Shown in pieces: positions 1-6,312 of a stretch of 14,071 nt of DNA (position 1 is its first letter; every line of letters starts with the position of its first letter). The stretch comes from Terrirubrum sp051646285 (lineage in GTDB: Bacteria; Pseudomonadota; Alphaproteobacteria; Rhizobiales; Beijerinckiaceae), in assembly GCA_051646285.1 (NCBI GenBank), contig JBOFCU010000228.1:1-14071 (forward strand). Direction: 5' to 3'. The notes beneath the pieces were generated by a model. It was not told where the DNA came from. It did not search any database and saw only the letters and a program-made list of their open reading frames with translations. The translations under genes were made by a program, and so were the position numbers.

Positions 1-680
1 ACGACGATCAGGAAGTAAATCATGAATTTCAGCGGGAATGTCGGATCAAGGCCCAGCAATTCAATGCCGAGGGCGCCGCCAAGACCTGCCAATCCGGAGC
101 CGATGGCAAATGTTGCTGAAAACAATTTGTTGACAGGAATGCCGAGGCCGCGGGCAACCCGCGCATCATCGACAGCAGCGCGCAGGCGAATGCCAAACCT
201 GGTTTTCTTGAAGCCAACATGCAATGCCAAAGCCAGCAGCCCGCACACCACAATCACAAAAAAACGATAGCGGCCAATGGCCACGCCCATTATATCAAAG
301 CGACCCTGCAACCAAGGAGGCAGCGTGATAATTTGCTGCTGTGATCCCATCACATAATCTGTCGCAGCCACAGCCATGAACACGAGCCCAATCGTGAACA
401 GAACCTGATCAAGATGGGATTTGGCATACATCGGGCGATAGAGTGCGCGCTCAAGTGCCACGCCTGCCAAGGCTGTTGCAAAAAAAGCAATCGGCAGTGT
501 CAGCACGAAGGGGATGCCGATTTTCTGCATCAGCACGACGGTGATGTATCCGCCCGCCATGGCGAAGGCGCCGTGTGCGAGGTTGATGAAATTCATCAAC
601 CCCATTGTCACGGACAGCCCACTGGCCAGAATGAACAGCACCATGCCATAGGCAATGCCGTCGATAAGCAGCGTGATCAT
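1..680 (-). CDS. Branched-chain amino acid-type (HAAT) ABC transporter permease, LivH-like, 3' end cut by window edge
   Basis: Integral membrane permease of a Liv-type importer, which would form half of the inner-membrane channel with a LivM-type partner. About 226 residues are present. The N-terminus reads MITLLIDGIAYGMVLFILAS and continues with the family signature GLMNFINLAHGAFAMAGGY (about residues 28-46), followed by alternating hydrophobic segments and the conserved block GIRLRAAVDDARVARGLGI. The start ATG (complement of 678-680) is 15 bp after the stop of the binding-protein gene, with no clear Shine-Dalgarno sequence, so translation may be coupled. The gene runs off the left edge, where livM, livG and livF would be expected. 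Liv-type systems often import aromatic acids as well as amino acids. Its position behind the gal enzymes suggests an aromatic or dicarboxylic substrate, which is inference. The family call is firm and the substrate is unknown. Confidence 0.93.
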   Translation of the reverse strand, partial: MITLLIDGIAYGMVLFILASGLSVTMGLMNFINLAHGAFAMAGGYITVVLMQKIGIPFVLTLPIAFFATALAGVALERALYRPMYAKSHLDQVLFTIGLVFMAVAATDYVMGSQQQIITLPPWLQGRFDIMGVAIGRYRFFVIVVCGLLALALHVGFKKTRFGIRLRAAVDDARVARGLGIPVNKLFSATFAIGSGLAGLGGALGIELLGLDPTFPLKFMIYFLIV

Positions 681-695
681 AGAAAATGGCCGCTT

Positions 696-1865
696 TTATT
701 TCTTGTTTTTTGCCGGATCTTTCACATTGGGAATTGTATCAAATTCCACATTGTAAAGTTCGCCATCAGCAGCCCGTTCCACTTTGCGAATATAGACGTT
801 CTGAATGATATCGCGCGTTTCAGGATCGATGGAAATTGGTCCGCGCGGGCTTGTCCAGCTTAGGCCCTTCATGGCCGTCACCAGTGCTTCACCGCCAGCG
901 CCATTGGTTTTCTTCAGGCCCTCATAAAGGGCATGCATGCCATCATAGCCGCCAATCGCCATGAAGTTAGGACGCAGATTGTTGTTGGCCCTCTTGAACG
1001 CTTCAACAAAAACCTTGTTTTCCGGACTGTTATGCGCGGCGGAATAATGCTGTGCCGTAATCACGCCCAAGGCCACATCACCCATGCCGTTCAGAATGTC
1101 GTCATCAGTGACATCGCCTGTGCCAATCAGCTTGATTCCGCTCTTGTCCATCCCGCGTTCAACAAATTGCTTCATGAACTGCGCACCAACACCAGAGGGC
1201 ACGAACACCAGTAGCGCTTCAGGTTTTGCGTCTGCAACTTTTTGCAGAAAGGGGGAGAAGTCCGGGTTCTGCAACGGCACGCGAATATTTTCGACCTGTC
1301 CGCCAGCTGCCTTGAAAGCCTCGGAGAATGAATTTTCAACATCATGACCCGGACCGAAATCGGAAACGAGCGTGATGACGCGCTTGGTTCCCTGTTTGGC
1401 GATCCATGTGCCAAACGGCCCGGCAATTTGCGGCACGACCTGGCTGGTGCGGACGACGAAAGGTGAGCGATCCGTAATAATCGAGGTGGCAGCCGACATA
1501 ACCACCATCGGCGTTTTGGCCTGCGTGGCCAGCGGTGCTGTCGCAAGCGCCAGAGGCGTCAGGCCAAAACCGGCAAGCGCAGTCACCTTGTCATTGATAA
1601 TCAGTTCCTGTGCGATGCGCTTTGTGACATCGGCAACGCCGGTGTCGTCCTTGATAATCAATTCAACCTTGCGTCCGGCAATCATGGCGCCGTTCTGCTG
1701 CATGTAGAGAGTGGCGGCCGCAGAAATCTGTTTTCCGGTCGACGTGAAGGGTCCTGTCATGGGCAGGATAAGCCCGATCTTGATCGGTTCCTGTGCATGG
1801 GCGGCCGCGCTCATGCTGAGTGTGAGTGCTGTGGCCGCGAGGCCCTTCAAAAATTGTCTGCGCAT
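696..1865 (-). CDS. Liv-type ABC transporter periplasmic substrate-binding protein (LivK-like, type I fold)
   Basis: Periplasmic receptor of 389 aa that should deliver a ligand to the LivH permease encoded next. It starts MRRQFLKGLAATALTLSMSA and has a good signal peptide with a likely cleavage after AHA (residue 24). The mature part opens EPIKIGLILPMTGPF, the usual beginning of type I periplasmic binding proteins, and contains KVELIIKDD and ALAGFGLTPLALATAPLA blocks typical of the LivK/AmiC group. The frame is open a further 61 codons upstream, but the signal peptide and a strong AGGGAG site (complement of 1872-1877, 6 nt spacer) fix the start. It follows galC by 25 bp, so it is probably in the gal operon. 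The ligand cannot be read from sequence. An aromatic acid or ring-cleavage product is plausible from context, and an amino acid is possible. Confidence 0.92.
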   Translation of the reverse strand: MRRQFLKGLAATALTLSMSAAAHAQEPIKIGLILPMTGPFTSTGKQISAAATLYMQQNGAMIAGRKVELIIKDDTGVADVTKRIAQELIINDKVTALAGFGLTPLALATAPLATQAKTPMVVMSAATSIITDRSPFVVRTSQVVPQIAGPFGTWIAKQGTKRVITLVSDFGPGHDVENSFSEAFKAAGGQVENIRVPLQNPDFSPFLQKVADAKPEALLVFVPSGVGAQFMKQFVERGMDKSGIKLIGTGDVTDDDILNGMGDVALGVITAQHYSAAHNSPENKVFVEAFKRANNNLRPNFMAIGGYDGMHALYEGLKKTNGAGGEALVTAMKGLSWTSPRGPISIDPETRDIIQNVYIRKVERAADGELYNVEFDTIPNVKDPAKNKK

Positions 1866-1871
1866 GGTACT

Positions 1872-1877
1872 CTCCCT
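1872..1877 (-). promoter_or_regulatory. Ribosome binding site of the LivK-like gene
   Basis: On the minus strand this reads AGGGAG, 6 nt before the ATG at 1865. It decides between this start and an upstream in-frame start at 2048, which would place about 60 non-homologous residues before the signal peptide. Confidence 0.75.
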
Positions 1878-1890
1878 CGATCTTGATATT

Positions 1891-2592
1891 TTATTGGTTG
1901 TCTTGTGTGTCGGAATAATCGCGATAAACCAGCCCGGCCTTGGCCAGGCTCTCGCGCATGGCATACATGTCAAGCCCCAGTTCGCCCGCGGCAAGGCGCT
2001 TGCGCTTGCTGTCTTCATTGGTTTCCCGTTGCGCGCCCGCCTGCGCAACCGCAGCAGCAGACAGGCGTGGCACGATCACCACGCCATCATCATCAGCGAC
2101 AATGACATCCCCTGCATTGACCATGGCACCGGCGCATACGACCGGAATATTCACCGATCCGGGCGTGGCTTTGACCGTGCCCTTGGCAGATATGGCGCGC
2201 GACCATACCGGGCATTGCATCTGCGTTAGCGTTTTCACATCACGCACACCAGCATCAATCACAAGGCCGATGCCGCCACGCGCCTTGAGTGAAGTGGCGA
2301 GCAAATCACCAAACATGCCATCTGTATTGTCGGTGGTGCAGGCCACGACAAGAATGTCACCGGGCTGCACCTGCTCGATCGCCACATGGATCATCCAGTT
2401 ATCTCCCGGCTGGGCCAGCACCGTCACAGCACTGCCGGCAATTTGCGCGCCGGAATAAATCGGCCGCATGTACGGTTTCATTAAACCGCTGCGCCCCAGT
2501 GCTTCATGGGTCGTAGAAACGCCCAGTCGCGCCAGTATCGCGATGTCTGCCGCATTGGCGCGGGGAATATTCTGAAGGACCACAGGTGTCAT
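1891..2592 (-). CDS. galC: 4-carboxy-4-hydroxy-2-oxoadipate aldolase / oxaloacetate decarboxylase
   Basis: Class II (metal-dependent) aldolase of the RraA-like fold, 233 aa. It cleaves 4-carboxy-4-hydroxy-2-oxoadipate to pyruvate and oxaloacetate, the last step of the gallate and protocatechuate 4,5-cleavage pathway, and members also decarboxylate oxaloacetate. The frame shows the HEALGRSGLM block near residues 29-38 and GDLLATS at 95-101. The catalytic/metal Arg-Asp pair R117-D118 sits in VIDAGVRD, and ADDDGVVIVP follows. The length matches the family. The start ATG overlaps the galB stop (ATGA) and is preceded by GGAGA with a 7 nt spacer, so the 41-codon upstream extension to 2715 is rejected. 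Adjacent galB and galD make this assignment strong. Without them, 4-hydroxy-4-methyl-2-oxoglutarate aldolase (same family, same enzyme in many strains) would be equally valid. Confidence 0.92.
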   Translation of the reverse strand: MTPVVLQNIPRANAADIAILARLGVSTTHEALGRSGLMKPYMRPIYSGAQIAGSAVTVLAQPGDNWMIHVAIEQVQPGDILVVACTTDNTDGMFGDLLATSLKARGGIGLVIDAGVRDVKTLTQMQCPVWSRAISAKGTVKATPGSVNIPVVCAGAMVNAGDVIVADDDGVVIVPRLSAAAVAQAGAQRETNEDSKRKRLAAGELGLDMYAMRESLAKAGLVYRDYSDTQDNQ

Positions 2593-3323
2593 GCCAGTGT
2601 CTCCAGCGCTTCGGGAAACAGGCGTTGATAGGCTTCGCCATATGTCATTGCCTTGCCGGAATTGCGCCCGCCCTGCATGCCGCGATTGAGGGCCACCCGT
2701 GTGTAATAATCCCACAGGTGTTTTTGTGCCGCGAGTATTTCAAACGCCTTGCGCTTCGTTTCCCATACCTCGTCAATATTCAGAATGATGGTGGGTTTGA
2801 AATTACACTGCTCCGGCTGATGCGGTTCAAATAGAAAAACCGGTGGCGCAGCATAAACACGGTCCGGGTCCGGCTTGTGGCCCGCTGCCTGCGCGATGAT
2901 GCGGGCTTCCTGGGCAAACCGCGCCGCTTCCGGATGATCGACATTGTAGGGATCTTCCAGCGCATGCGTCAGCACAAAAGCCGGGTTGAGCGTATGAAAA
3001 ATATCAATCGCCCGGTCCAGCATCGCCTCAGTCGTGCGCAGCGGATAATCGCCGGCATCCATGAATTCAATCTCGGCACCGAGCACGGCCGCAGCCCGTT
3101 CGGCCTCGTCCCTGCGCTGTGCCTTCACATCATTCATCGCGACACCGGCTTTTTTCCAGGCGAACTGGCTTTCACCACGCTCGCCATAGGACAGGCAGAG
3201 AATTTTCACCTGCATGCCACGCCTGGCGTGCAATGCAATGGCACCACCGGCCCGCCAGACGAAGTCGCCGGGATGCGCGGTAATGACAAGACCTGTTTTC
3301 ATCATGCTCATGCGTTTGACCAT
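2589..3323 (-). CDS. galB: 4-oxalomesaconate hydratase (PIG-L/LmbE fold)
   Basis: Zinc-dependent hydratase of 244 aa that adds water to 4-oxalomesaconate to give 4-carboxy-4-hydroxy-2-oxoadipate. It has the PIG-L deacetylase fold, as established for Pseudomonas GalB, and is unrelated to the amidohydrolase-type LigJ hydratase. Motif one is AHPGDFVWRAGGA (H17 and D20 as metal/catalytic residues), with Gly where deacetylases usually have Asp. Motif two is THALEDPYNVDHPEA (H120, D124, D129, H130). It overlaps galC by four bases (ATGA) and follows galD by 9 bp. The start is uncertain. ATGs lie at 3323, 3311, 3305 and 3302, none with a convincing Shine-Dalgarno site, and at most seven residues are at stake. 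A generic N-acyl-sugar deacetylase is the alternative, made unlikely by the flanking galC and galD and by the FVWRAGG sequence. Confidence 0.9.
   Translation of the reverse strand: MVKRMSMMKTGLVITAHPGDFVWRAGGAIALHARRGMQVKILCLSYGERGESQFAWKKAGVAMNDVKAQRRDEAERAAAVLGAEIEFMDAGDYPLRTTEAMLDRAIDIFHTLNPAFVLTHALEDPYNVDHPEAARFAQEARIIAQAAGHKPDPDRVYAAPPVFLFEPHQPEQCNFKPTIILNIDEVWETKRKAFEILAAQKHLWDYYTRVALNRGMQGGRNSGKAMTYGEAYQRLFPEALETLA
2600..2604 (-). promoter_or_regulatory. Ribosome binding site of galC
   Basis: Minus-strand GGAGA lies inside the end of galB, 7 nt before the galC ATG at 2592. It supports that start over the longer open frame. Confidence 0.65.
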
Positions 3324-3332
3324 TCAATGCAA

Positions 3333-4427
3333 TTATTCTGCTGCAAGCAAGCGGGCGGGTGGCGCATAGGCTGTGCCGTCCAGCAAAACCCGTGCGGTGC
3401 GCAACAGGCCGGCGCGCTGCACAACGGGTTTATCAGCCGTGCCGCCGATGGTGAGATTAACGGTGAGTTCGCCTGTCGGGTGCTCAACCACCACCATGCG
3501 CTCACGCCCTGTGGGCATATTGACGACTGCATGGGCGGGCGATCCCGGCAATGCTGCGGCAGTGGCCACCGTGACAGCGGCAAAAACGCCGATGGAGCTG
3601 TGACATTCATGCGGAATAAAACAGCGTGTAGCGATGCTGCCGCCAGCGCGTGGCGCGGCAACAAGCGCAATTTTCGGCACCACCTTGTTTGTGACATCGC
3701 CGAGATTCATCAACGGTCCTGCCGCGCGCCGGATCGTTTCAAGGCGGGCTTTCAAATCCGTATCCGCGTCGAGCACATCGCGTGGTTCATGGCCGGTACA
3801 GCCTACATCTTCGGCTTTTAGCACGATCACGGGCATACCGTTGTCAATCAGCGTCACATCGACGCCTGCCATGTGGTCAACGATATGGCCAGTTGGCAGC
3901 AAGGCCCCGCACACCGATCCTTCCGTATCCATAAATGTAATGGTGATCGGCGCTGCTGTTCCCGGCGCGCCATCAATGCGGGCTGATCCCTCGTAATTCA
4001 CCGCACCGCCCGGTGTTTCCATCAGGAGATGGGCAATGGTGCCGGTATTGACCGTGCGCACCCGCACTGTGGTCAAATCACCTGTGGCCGGCACAAGGCC
4101 GCGCTCGATCGCAAATGGTCCGACACCGGCGAGAATATTGCCGCAGTTCGGCGTTGTATCGACCATGGCCGTGTCGATTCCCACCTGCGCGAATAGAAAA
4201 TCGATATCGCAATTCGGATGCGTGGAGCGCGAGACAATGGCAACCTTGCTGGTCAGCGGATGGGCACCGCCCAGCCCATCCACCTGCCGCGCATCGGGTG
4301 ATCCCATCACGGCCAGCAGAAGCGCATCACGGGCCTTTTTATCCTGCGGCAAATCAGCAGCCAGAAAATAGGCGCCCTTTGATGTGCCGCCACGGATAAT
4401 CATGCAAGGAATACCGAATTGCCGCAT
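3333..4427 (-). CDS. galD: 4-oxalomesaconate tautomerase (PrpF/diaminopimelate-epimerase fold)
   Basis: Cytoplasmic isomerase of 364 aa that interconverts the keto and enol tautomers of 4-oxalomesaconate, supplying the form that GalB hydrates. The fold is that of PrpF aconitate isomerase. Visible motifs are IIRGGTSKGAYF (residues 10-21), GGAHPLTSKVAIV (53-65, with a conserved Lys at 61), and TPNCGNILAGVGPFAIERGL (92-111). C95 in the last motif is the probable catalytic cysteine, and a second PHECHSSIGVFAAV block lies in the C-terminal half. The start ATG shares a base with the TGA of the upstream gene (TGATG) and has AGGGA about 8 nt upstream. Sphingomonad LigU performs a related 4-oxalomesaconate isomerisation and is in the same superfamily. 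Pairing with galB and galC favours the GalD role. Generic PrpF-like methylaconitate isomerase is the alternative. Confidence 0.9.
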   Translation of the reverse strand: MRQFGIPCMIIRGGTSKGAYFLAADLPQDKKARDALLLAVMGSPDARQVDGLGGAHPLTSKVAIVSRSTHPNCDIDFLFAQVGIDTAMVDTTPNCGNILAGVGPFAIERGLVPATGDLTTVRVRTVNTGTIAHLLMETPGGAVNYEGSARIDGAPGTAAPITITFMDTEGSVCGALLPTGHIVDHMAGVDVTLIDNGMPVIVLKAEDVGCTGHEPRDVLDADTDLKARLETIRRAAGPLMNLGDVTNKVVPKIALVAAPRAGGSIATRCFIPHECHSSIGVFAAVTVATAAALPGSPAHAVVNMPTGRERMVVVEHPTGELTVNLTIGGTADKPVVQRAGLLRTARVLLDGTAYAPPARLLAAE

Positions 4428-5407
4428 CAGCCATTCCCTGCCGTGATGCCGGCATGCATGATCACGCTGCGCCAGACTTTGATTTCATTCTGGATATGCG
4501 CAGCAAATTCAGCCGGTGTTTTCTGCGTCGCGATAGCACCATCATTGCGCAAATTGGCGGCGATGGCGCGGGTATCCAGCAGGGCGTTAATTTCTGTATT
4601 CATGCGCGTGACAATTGAAGCGGGCGTGCGGGCTGGAGCAACCAGGCCATACCATTGCACCGCCTCAAAATCAGGCAGGGCGCTTTCCGCAATTGTTGGC
4701 ACATCCGGCGCAAACGGCACACGCATACGGCTTGCAACAGCAAGCACACGCAGTTGCCCGCCCGCAGCCAATGGCAGGACCGCCGGCCCGCCGGTCAGTG
4801 TGAATTGAATGGTGCCTGCCACAAGATCATTGATCATCGGCCCGGTGCCGCGATAGGGAATATGCGTGGCTTTGAAGTCGCCGGAAAATCCAAGATAGGC
4901 CCCGGCGACATGGGCGGCACTGCCAACACCGCCGGAGCCATAATTGAGCTTGCCGGGATTGGCTTTGGCATAGGCAATGAATTCCGCGAGATTTTTCACC
5001 GGCATTTGCGGATTGACGGCGAGAATATTGGGCACGCTGGCTACAAGGGCGACCGGCGCGAAGTCTGCGACCGGGTCATAGGGCAGGGCCGGATAGAGTG
5101 CGGGATTAAATGCCAGCGTGCCGATATGGCCCATCAGAAATGTGTGCCCGTCCGGTTCGCTGCGGGCCACGGCACCGGATGCGACAGAGCCGCCGGCTCC
5201 GGGCCGGTTTTCAACAATGATGGACGTTTTCAAAACCGGTTCGAGTTTTTGCGCCAGCACGCGCGCCAGCAAGTCCGTGCTGCCACCGGGCGTGAATGGC
5301 ACAACGAACTTGATGACCTGCCCCGGCCATGCCGCTTGTGCGCGCGCCGCCAGAGGTGATGCCATTGCGCCAGCCAGCACGGTGCGGCGGGTGAGGGCGG
5401 CGCTCAT
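4427..5407 (-). CDS. Bug-family tripartite tricarboxylate transporter (TTT) substrate-binding receptor
   Basis: Periplasmic receptor of 326 aa in the Bug/TctC family, which binds carboxylates with a Venus-flytrap fold. The signal region MSAALTRRTVLAGAMASPLA has a twin-arginine-like RR and a likely cleavage after ARA (residue 23). The mature part opens with the family pattern WPGQVIKFVVPFTPGGSTD, followed by VENRPGAGGSVASGAVA, YPALPYDPVADFAPV, LNYGSGGVGSAAHVAGAYL and THIPYRGTGPMINDLVAGT, all Bug hallmarks. The start ATG overlaps the stop of the dehydrogenase gene (ATGA) and is preceded by AAGG. No tctA or tctB membrane gene is in the window, so this is an orphan receptor that may use a transporter encoded elsewhere or act as a sensor. 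Context suggests an aromatic or tricarboxylic pathway intermediate as ligand (inference). Confidence 0.92.
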   Translation of the reverse strand: MSAALTRRTVLAGAMASPLAARAQAAWPGQVIKFVVPFTPGGSTDLLARVLAQKLEPVLKTSIIVENRPGAGGSVASGAVARSEPDGHTFLMGHIGTLAFNPALYPALPYDPVADFAPVALVASVPNILAVNPQMPVKNLAEFIAYAKANPGKLNYGSGGVGSAAHVAGAYLGFSGDFKATHIPYRGTGPMINDLVAGTIQFTLTGGPAVLPLAAGGQLRVLAVASRMRVPFAPDVPTIAESALPDFEAVQWYGLVAPARTPASIVTRMNTEINALLDTRAIAANLRNDGAIATQKTPAEFAAHIQNEIKVWRSVIMHAGITAGNG

Positions 5408-6231
5408 GGGCGGGCCTTTGGCCGCGCGCCGCGCGCCTGCGCATCGGCCACAGCGTTGGCGAGAGCAGGCGACATGCCGAGAGCGGCCAGCATTTCTCCG
5501 GCCTCGCGCATTTCAGCGGCGCGGCGCACCCCATGGGTAGCCACCCGCTCGCGCATATTGTCGGCCAGCGCATACCAGTCGAGCGACGGAAATGTTTCAG
5601 CGAGTGTCGGAAAAACCTGATCTTTCACATCCCACCGCTCGCAGGCGGCGGCACAATCCACCATCAGGGCCTCAAGCCCCTTGATGATGATGGATCGGCA
5701 CAGCTTCATAGCCGAAGCGCGGCCAAACACATCTGCCACAGCTGTCATGTTCATGCCGAGCGGATTGAGCAGAGCGGCAGCATCGCCAGCGTGCGGGCCG
5801 CCAGTCAAAATCGGCACGGCAAGACGTGGCCTTAGCACCGGGGCCATGACGGCGGCTTCGACATAGCGTGCGCCGCATCCCTCAACATGGGCGGCGGCCC
5901 GCTGCTTGGTCGTGGGAGCAGCCGAATTGACATCGACAAACATCTGACCGGGCTGGAGATAGCGGGCGGCAGCCTGCGCCACAGCCTCCGCCTCCGAAGC
6001 GGTAACGGCGGAAATGATAATAGAGGCGCCTGCTGCAGCCGCTTCGGCATCTGGAGTCAGTGCAACGCCAAGCGTCTCAGCCCGCGCGCGCATGTCTGCA
6101 CCCGCCGCAGCATCAGCCAGAATATCACAGGCAGCGACAGTCAGGTCAGGCTGGCGCAGGAGGTCGGCGGCAAAGGTCTGCCCAACCTCGCCAAAGCCGA
6201 TAAAAGCGATGCGCCGCGTGTTGGCCGTCAT
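5404..6231 (-). CDS. NAD-binding beta-hydroxyacid dehydrogenase-like oxidoreductase with DUF1932-type C-terminus
   Basis: Predicted cytoplasmic NAD-dependent dehydrogenase of 275 aa. The N-terminal Rossmann domain shows IAFIGFGEVGQTFA with G12, G14 and G17. The acidic D36 at the end of the second strand (TVAACD) favours NAD over NADP. DVNSAAPTTKQ (100-110) corresponds to the substrate-binding loop of the 6-phosphogluconate/3-hydroxyisobutyrate dehydrogenase superfamily. K176 in SAMKLCRS fits the catalytic lysine. The C-terminal 80 residues look like the DUF1932 helical domain rather than the long 3-hydroxyisobutyrate dehydrogenase tail. The ATG at 6231 is chosen because AGGGAG stands 6 nt upstream; the frame continues 14 codons further without support. 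It is the first gene of the gal operon. Its reaction is unknown. A dehydrogenation feeding 4-oxalomesaconate, in place of LigC, is a possibility from position only. Confidence 0.85.
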   Translation of the reverse strand: MTANTRRIAFIGFGEVGQTFAADLLRQPDLTVAACDILADAAAGADMRARAETLGVALTPDAEAAAAGASIIISAVTASEAEAVAQAAARYLQPGQMFVDVNSAAPTTKQRAAAHVEGCGARYVEAAVMAPVLRPRLAVPILTGGPHAGDAAALLNPLGMNMTAVADVFGRASAMKLCRSIIIKGLEALMVDCAAACERWDVKDQVFPTLAETFPSLDWYALADNMRERVATHGVRRAAEMREAGEMLAALGMSPALANAVADAQARGARPKARP

Positions 6232-6312
6232 GTCACGCTCCCTGCCAGTCGATTTCAGCCCAGCAAGGATCATTACTCAAATGAAAATATTATTGCCTTT
6301 AGTGAATAAAAT
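6232..6312 (-). promoter_or_regulatory. AT-rich leader between lysR and the gal operon, probable promoter/operator region
   Basis: This 81-bp space separates the LysR stop from the dehydrogenase ATG. The stretch at 6271-6312 is strikingly AT-rich against GC-rich flanks. On the minus strand it contains an inverted repeat, TTATT, ten bases, AATAA, and a TAATAT hexamer that could serve as a -10. A LysR-type operator and the gal promoter are plausible here. I found no convincing -35, and read-through from lysR is also possible. The site assignment is inference. Confidence 0.4.
6238..6243 (-). promoter_or_regulatory. Ribosome binding site of the DUF1932-type dehydrogenase
   Basis: Minus-strand AGGGAG with a 6 nt spacer to the ATG at 6231. 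It settles the start of the first structural gene of the operon. Confidence 0.75.

Noticed and set aside
1866..2048. N-terminal extension of the LivK-like protein by 61 codons
   Set aside because: It overlaps galC, has no family similarity, and would bury a clear signal peptide. A strong ribosome binding site precedes the ATG at 1865.
2593..2715. Longer galC starting at 2715
   Set aside because: The extra 41 residues overlap galB and look random. The ATG at 2592 has a GGAGA site and the typical family N-terminus.
2877..3821. 314-codon plus-strand open frame
   Set aside because: It lies antisense to galB and galD, whose motifs are unmistakable. The translation is rich in His, Cys and Arg, as expected of a shadow frame in GC-rich DNA.
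4655..5359. 234-codon plus-strand open frame
   Set aside because: Antisense shadow of the Bug receptor; no domain or ribosome binding site.
5404..6231. 3-hydroxyisobutyrate dehydrogenase (mmsB) assignment
   Set aside because: The C-terminal domain looks like DUF1932 and the signature differs. The neighbourhood is ring-cleavage catabolism, not valine degradation.
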